The position numbers were made by a program, and so were the translations under genes. A stretch of 9,886 bases of DNA from Chloroflexota bacterium. Lineage in GTDB: Bacteria; Chloroflexota; Anaerolineae; Fen-1058. The notes beneath the pieces are model-generated. The model saw nothing but the letters and a program-made list of their open reading frames with translations. It was not told the DNA's origin and searched no databases. Below are positions 6,136 to 9,886 of this stretch, one piece after another. The DNA is taken from positions 1-9,886 of the forward strand of contig JACRBO010000473.1 of assembly GCA_016219235.1 (NCBI GenBank), read 5' to 3'. Position 1 is the first letter of the stretch; each line of letters begins with the position of its first letter.

Positions 6136-6168
6136 TCAATTCAATTGAGAGTCTTTCATCTTTATCAT
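6136..6168 (+). promoter_or_regulatory. AT-rich palindrome and weak -10 before cpaB
   Basis: TCAATT-C-AATTGA (6136-6148) is a perfect 13-bp palindrome. TATCAT (6163-6168) matches the -10 consensus in 5 of 6 positions. The hexamer 17 bp upstream of it, TTCAAT (6140-6145), is only a half match and lies within the palindrome. If used, transcription would start about 7 nt before the cpaB ATG. It could be an internal promoter with an operator, but the evidence is weak. Confidence 0.25.
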
Positions 6169-6181
6169 CAGGCAGGCACTC

Positions 6182-6979
6182 ATGATACTCCGACGAGGTT
6201 GGATCTTCTATTTAGCTGGGCTGTTGCTGGCGATTGTGGCCGGTGTGCTGGCAGTACTGGCCTTGCAACAGGCCGTGCCCGCACCCGAACCGGTTCGCCC
6301 CCCAACTCGACCGGTGATCGTGGCGAAGCAGGCCATTGCCGCACGCCAGGTCGTGCTGATCGAGTCGCTGGAAGTGCGCGACTTTTTGCTGGATGAAATT
6401 CCCAGCGGCGCGATCTTTCGTATGGAAGACGCCGTGGGCAAATTCTCCTTTCAGAACGTTGAGGCCGGGCAACCACTGCTGGCGCAAAACCTCGCCTCGT
6501 TGTCAGCGGGCGGCGCGTCCGGCATCACCACCACCGCCAGGTTAGCGGCGCTGCTCCCTGCCGACAAGCTCGGCGTGGCGCTGCCCGCGACCGATCTGCT
6601 CAGCAAATCCGGCGATGTGGACACTGGCGATCGCATCGACATCATGGCCTCGCTCATCGTCGTCGGCGGCGAAGAAGGCCAAGGCGGGCAAGTTACGCTG
6701 TTGACTCTGCAAGATGTGCCCGTCGTCAAGACGCTGGAAGAAGCCGTGCAACAACCAGCCAACAGCAATCAGCCGCCGCCGCGCGGCAAGATCACCGGCC
6801 TGATCGTAGCCGTTGATCCGCAAGATGCCGTCACGCTGAAATATTTCGTGGACTCGGGCGCAAACGTCAGTATCGCCGTGCGGCCGCCCAAACTCACGTC
6901 GATCTTCCAGGTCATACCGGTAACGCTGAATTATCTGGCCGACAAGTTCGGCATCAAGGTGCCGGAGCCATTGCCTTAG
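6182..6979 (+). CDS. cpaB: Flp pilus assembly protein CpaB (265 aa)
   Basis: CpaB/RcpC-family protein of the Tad pilus machinery, thought to link the inner-membrane complex to the outer channel or cell wall. After the basic start RRGW, one membrane helix covers about 9-28 (FYLAGLLLAIVAGVLAVLAL), acting as signal anchor. A Pro-rich spacer follows, then an SAF domain (about 43-105) with PVIVAKQAIAARQVV, FLLDEIPSGAI and VEAGQPLLAQNL. The remainder (about 118-225) fits the RcpC region, with AVALP-type sequence (LGVALPATDLL), SGDVDTGDRIDIMASL and DAVTLKYFVDSGANVSIAVR. Length is usual for the family. The ribosome site is weak (GGCAGG, 5 nt before ATG). It follows tadG after a gap of 89 nt containing the tandem repeat. 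Confidence 0.92.
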   Translation: MILRRGWIFYLAGLLLAIVAGVLAVLALQQAVPAPEPVRPPTRPVIVAKQAIAARQVVLIESLEVRDFLLDEIPSGAIFRMEDAVGKFSFQNVEAGQPLLAQNLASLSAGGASGITTTARLAALLPADKLGVALPATDLLSKSGDVDTGDRIDIMASLIVVGGEEGQGGQVTLLTLQDVPVVKTLEEAVQQPANSNQPPPRGKITGLIVAVDPQDAVTLKYFVDSGANVSIAVRPPKLTSIFQVIPVTLNYLADKFGIKVPEPLP

Positions 6980-7004
6980 TATCAAGTCCGATTAGTGTTA
7001 GAAG

Positions 7005-7023
7005 TTCAATCGGGGGGATTGAA
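7005..7023 (+). promoter_or_regulatory. Hairpin presenting the cpaE ribosome site in its loop
   Basis: TTCAATC (7005-7011) and GATTGAA (7017-7023) are perfect 7-bp inverted arms around GGGGG (7012-7016). The purine-rich ribosome site lies in the loop and the first base of the cpaE ATG is the last paired base. A competing pairing exists between CCGATT (6988-6993) and AATCGG (7008-7013), which would cover part of the ribosome site. This suggests structural control of cpaE translation; it is read from sequence only. Confidence 0.4.
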
Positions 7024-8294
7024 TGTCGGAGCATCAACTGATCAACGTCTTAGTGGCCGTGACCCGCGAGCCGGTCTCGGAGTGGGTCATCTCAACGCTG
7101 CGCGCCGAGCCAGGCGTCGTACTCGCCGGCGCGGTACCGACGCTCGAACGCGCACTGACCGTCGCCAGTCAGCGCAAGATCGACATCTTGCTGCTGGACA
7201 GCGCCGTGCCGGATGCCAAACAATTGGAACGCATTCAGGCGATCGCCGCTTTGCCCATCGCCCCGGCGATTGTGCTAGTAGTGGGCGCCGCCGAAATGCC
7301 CTATGTACAGCAGGCGCTCTTTGCCGGCGCGCGCGGCTTCTTGTTGAAGCCCTTTACACAAGAGCAAATGATGACCAGCCTGCGCCAAACCTATGACATG
7401 CTCAGCCAGCAGCGGCTGCTCTTAAGCGCGGCGCAGCCGACGGTCATCGATGATCAGGCCGCTGAGGTGTGTGTCTTGTTTAGCCCCAAAGGCGGCATTG
7501 GCCGCACGTCCCTGTCCACCAGCCTGGCCATTGCACTGCATCAAGAGGCTGAACGGCCCGTTACGTTGATCGATGGCGACCTGCAATTCGGCGACGTGGA
7601 TGTGGCCCTCAACGTAATGGCCCGCAAATCGATCGCTGATCTGCTGCCTTACGTGAACGAACTCGACCGGCAGCTCATCGATAGCACGTTGATTCCGCAT
7701 GCCAGTGGGATACGCCTGTTGCTAGCGCCGCCGCATTTTGATCCGGCCCTCACAGCCGATGAAGGCCGCCTGGCGCATATGGTCAAATCGGTGGCGGCCA
7801 CACAACACGGCTATGTGGTCGTGGATGCGCCCGCCGGTCTGGGCGAATCGACGTTGAGTCTGCTGGATGTGGCGCAGCGCGTGCTGCTGGTAACGGCGGT
7901 GTCGGTGGCCTCGCTCCGCGCCACCAAGCGATTTCTGGAACTCGCCGTCAAGATGAATTATTCCAAAGGCAAGCTCGTCCTGGTGTTGAGCGGCTATCGC
8001 AAAGACGATATTCCACTGGAGCAGATCGAGCGGCATCTGGGCTGGCCGGTTACGGCCGTGATACCCAGCGATCCAGTGGCGATGGCGCTGGCCCTGAACC
8101 AGGGACAACCCATTGTGATGCGCGACCGCAATCACCCAGTTTCCAAGGCCATTATCAAGCTGGCGCGCTTTCTGGGCGCAGAACCGGCCAGCGGCTCGCC
8201 GCAAACGTCCGCACCCAATTCGCCCACGCCGGTACCCAGTCAGCGGCCGGCCACCTGGCTGGCACGCTTGATGCCAGGTCAGGCCCCAGGCTAA
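7023..8294 (+). CDS. cpaE: Pilus assembly ATPase CpaE (receiver + MinD/ParA)
   Basis: A 423-aa cytoplasmic protein that, in the Tad system, helps place or activate the secretion complex. Residues 6-125 form a receiver-like domain. The candidate phosphoacceptor D59 (IDILLLDSAVP) and the conserved Lys (FLLKPF, K109) are kept, but the acidic pair expected near residues 12-14 is missing, so phosphorylation is doubtful. Residues 148-380 are a SIMIBI/ParA-like ATPase. Its deviant Walker A is SPKGGIGRTS (154-163), with the signature lysine K156 present and the usual P-loop lysine replaced by R161. Walker A' is LIDGDLQFGD (182-191) and Walker B is YVVVDAP (D268). Loss of the P-loop lysine is known among CpaE proteins. 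The C-terminal tail (from about 385) is Pro/Ser-rich. GGGGGG precedes the ATG by about 5 nt. Gap to cpaB is 43 nt. Confidence 0.93.
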   Translation: MSEHQLINVLVAVTREPVSEWVISTLRAEPGVVLAGAVPTLERALTVASQRKIDILLLDSAVPDAKQLERIQAIAALPIAPAIVLVVGAAEMPYVQQALFAGARGFLLKPFTQEQMMTSLRQTYDMLSQQRLLLSAAQPTVIDDQAAEVCVLFSPKGGIGRTSLSTSLAIALHQEAERPVTLIDGDLQFGDVDVALNVMARKSIADLLPYVNELDRQLIDSTLIPHASGIRLLLAPPHFDPALTADEGRLAHMVKSVAATQHGYVVVDAPAGLGESTLSLLDVAQRVLLVTAVSVASLRATKRFLELAVKMNYSKGKLVLVLSGYRKDDIPLEQIERHLGWPVTAVIPSDPVAMALALNQGQPIVMRDRNHPVSKAIIKLARFLGAEPASGSPQTSAPNSPTPVPSQRPATWLARLMPGQAPG

Positions 8295-8418
8295 GAGCAG
8301 ATTAAACTAACGCTCAAAGCGCTGTCCGCGACACGGGCTTGTCGTAGACATCACCGCCGAGGACGGCGGCTGGAGCATTGAGCAAACGCGACCGATCGCT
8401 CTGTTCACAGGAGTTGTC
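8295..8418 (+). other. cpaE-tadB gap where cpaF would be expected
   Basis: In many tad loci the motor ATPase gene cpaF/tadA lies between cpaE and tadB. Here there are only 124 nt. I see no Walker motif or other CpaF remnant in any frame. The tadB frame is open back to 8311 but has no start codon there. A strong hairpin, CCGCCG-AGGA-CGGCGG (8354-8369), lacks a T run and is not a standard terminator. AGGAG at 8409-8413 is the tadB ribosome site. Confidence 0.6.
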
Positions 8419-9384
8419 ATGGAAATTCCATTGCTCATCGGCTTACTGGTCGCGCTGGCTATCCTGGCGATCTTCATTGGCCTGGGGCGTGCTATCGAGG
8501 TACCCGCGTCCAATCGGCTGGAAGATTACCTCAGCGATCAGCTGCCCGGTCAGGGCGCGCTATCGGCCGCGCGTGCCCGGCGGTTCAGCAGCGCCGGTGA
8601 TCTGGTGCTGGGCGTCGACAAGCTCGTACGATCGGCCTCGGCTGGTGAGCAGCTGGCGCGTCTGCTGCGGCAGGCCGATCTGCAAGTGACTACCACTGAG
8701 TATCTGGCTTTGTGGTTGGCCGTGATCGCGCTGGGGTTGATCGGCGGGCTGGTACTCACGCACCAATGGATCGCCGCCACCTTGTTTGGCCTGCTCGGCG
8801 CGGTCACGCCCTATCTACTTTTGCGCACGCGCCAGAGTGCGCGCCTGCGAGCCTTCAACGATCAACTGCATACGGTGCTGATGCAGCTATCCGGCTCGAT
8901 GCGCGCAGGCTACGGCCTGCAACAGGCCATCGACTTTGTGGCGCACGAGATGCCCGCGCCCGCTGGCAGGGAATTTTCGCAAGTGCTGCGTGACATCCGG
9001 TTGGGACAAGCCACCATGGATGCGCTGGACAGCATGACCGAGCGCGTGCCCAGCGACGACTTGCGTTTGATCGTCACAGCGATCCGCATCCATTACGAGG
9101 TAGGTGGCAATCTGGCCGAGATTCTGGAGAACGTCAGTGAAACGATCCGCGAGCGGGTGCGCATCAAAGGCGAACTGCGCGCGTTGACCGCGCAGCAGCG
9201 CATGGCCGGTTACGTGCTGGCCGCGCTGCCCATCATCGTCTTTCTGTTGTTGATGGTGTTGAATCCCAGCTATGAATCACGCCTGTTTATGCCGGGGCCA
9301 ACGTTGTGCATTCCCGTCGGGGCACTTGTGATGATGGTGACGGGGTTTCTGATCATTCGCCGCCTGATCCAGTTGGAAGTGTAA
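8419..9384 (+). CDS. tadB: TadB, pilus inner-membrane platform protein (321 aa)
   Basis: A GspF/PilC-type (T2SSF) platform protein that, with TadC, anchors the secretion motor in the inner membrane. A membrane helix at about 3-23 is followed by a cytoplasmic stretch to 93, then a helix pair at 95-113 and 117-135. The T2SSF domain (about 138-265) contains QLSGSMRAGYGLQQAI, LRDIRLGQATMDALDSM, RLIVTAIRIHYEVGGNLAEIL and ETIRERVRIKGELRALTAQQ, all characteristic of TadB. Two C-terminal helices lie at about 262-282 and 295-315. ATG 8419 has AGGAG 5 nt upstream, and no other start is available in frame. Length is normal. It is 14 nt before tadC, and probably co-transcribed with it. Confidence 0.95.
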   Translation: MEIPLLIGLLVALAILAIFIGLGRAIEVPASNRLEDYLSDQLPGQGALSAARARRFSSAGDLVLGVDKLVRSASAGEQLARLLRQADLQVTTTEYLALWLAVIALGLIGGLVLTHQWIAATLFGLLGAVTPYLLLRTRQSARLRAFNDQLHTVLMQLSGSMRAGYGLQQAIDFVAHEMPAPAGREFSQVLRDIRLGQATMDALDSMTERVPSDDLRLIVTAIRIHYEVGGNLAEILENVSETIRERVRIKGELRALTAQQRMAGYVLAALPIIVFLLLMVLNPSYESRLFMPGPTLCIPVGALVMMVTGFLIIRRLIQLEV

Positions 9385-9398
9385 GCGGAGTCAACGTC

Positions 9399-9886
9399 AT
9401 GCCGTATAACGTGTTGTTAGGCCTGGCTGTAGGTTTGAGTGTGTTGTTTTTCTGGTTCGGGCGGCGCCTCGCCAAACCAGAGACGACAGGCGACGATCAG
9501 CTGGCGCGTTTCCTCAGCGATGATCCCAACACGACCCTGCTGGAGGCCTACGCCTTTACAGCCAGCGTGCCCAGTTTTCGCGAACGCGTGTTGGTTCCGA
9601 TGTGGCGCACCGCGCTGCAACGCCTGGGCCACTTGACGCCCAGCTATAACGTCGAGGCGCTGACCCAGCGACTGGAAACGGCCGGCCGGCCGCACGGCCT
9701 GAACGTGCTGAACTTCCTGGGCCTGAAATTCATCGCAACGATCGTGGGCGGCGTGCTGGGCTTCGTGATTTTCAAGGTGCTGCTGCAACAGCCAACTTTA
9801 ATTAGCCTGCTGTTTCTAGTCATCTTCATGGTCATCGGTTTCTATGTGCCCAACTTCTGGTTGAGCGCCGTCATTCGCAGTCGCAA
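9399..9886 (+). CDS. tadC: TadC, platform protein, cut by window end
   Basis: The frame opens at ATG 9399 with GGAG 8 nt upstream and stays open for 162 complete codons to the window edge, so the C-terminal part is missing from the window, not from the gene. A membrane helix at about 4-20 (NVLLGLAVGLSVLFFWF) precedes a cytoplasmic region that includes RVLVPMWRTALQRLGHLTP and LTQRLETAGRPHGLNVLNFLGLK. That region is typical of the TadC N-terminal segment. Two further helices follow at about 111-128 and 133-152, and PNFWLSAVIRSR leads into the expected T2SSF domain. It pairs with TadB as the second platform subunit. The T2SSF domain itself is outside the window, so the call rests on the N-terminal region and position. 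Confidence 0.88.
   Translation, partial: MPYNVLLGLAVGLSVLFFWFGRRLAKPETTGDDQLARFLSDDPNTTLLEAYAFTASVPSFRERVLVPMWRTALQRLGHLTPSYNVEALTQRLETAGRPHGLNVLNFLGLKFIATIVGGVLGFVIFKVLLQQPTLISLLFLVIFMVIGFYVPNFWLSAVIRSR

Noticed and set aside
8311..8418. Open frame continuous with tadB, possibly a cpaF remnant or TadB extension
   Set aside because: It contains no ATG, GTG or TTG start and no CpaF motif, while AGGAG fits the ATG at 8419 well.
1..9886. CRISPR array, tRNA or rRNA genes
   Set aside because: No regularly spaced repeats other than the short tandem arrays described, and no cloverleaf or rRNA-like sequence was seen.

Overview
The window looks like part of a Chloroflexota chromosome (Anaerolineae/Chloroflexia-like). 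The reasons are the moderately high GC content, an ECF sigma factor overlapping a DUF5667-type membrane protein (an arrangement I associate with this phylum), and a tad (tight adherence, type IVc/Flp pilus) locus in the order tadE-tadE-tadG-cpaB-cpaE-tadB-tadC. The taxonomic call is inference from gene content; no marker gene is present.

Layout. Bases 1-547 hold no confident protein gene. At the left edge there is a strong minus-strand intrinsic terminator, preceded on the same strand by a possible promoter and a Thr-rich 24-codon ORF, which together could be an attenuator for a gene off the left edge. Bases 548-892 encode a small conserved-type hypothetical protein. Bases 1016-2744 are a minus-strand unit read right to left: promoter, ECF sigma factor, an overlapping membrane-anchored DUF5667-like protein, terminator. 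Bases 2745-3154 are the divergent intergenic region. It carries two perfect short palindromes, a ~111-bp REPIN/MITE-like palindromic repeat with 17-bp terminal inverted repeats, and a strong hairpin just before the first tad gene.

Bases 3155-9886 are the plus-strand tad locus. Two TadE-like pseudopilins and a TadG-like protein overlap by 4 nt each (ATGA), which suggests translational coupling. TadG is interrupted by an in-frame TGA at codon 35, in its N-terminal membrane helix. It ends inside a 21-bp tandem repeat that repeats its stop codon. CpaB (channel-associated SAF protein), CpaE (receiver-like domain plus MinD/ParA-like ATPase), TadB and a truncated TadC (paired inner-membrane platform proteins) follow.

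How they fit together: TadB and TadC form the membrane platform, CpaE is the localisation ATPase, CpaB is the periplasmic/channel component, and TadE/TadG are minor pseudopilin-like surface proteins. The motor ATPase CpaF/TadA, which often sits between cpaE and tadB, is absent here. The Flp pilin and the prepilin peptidase are also not in the window. The divergent sigma/DUF5667 pair is a plausible but unproven regulator of the locus.
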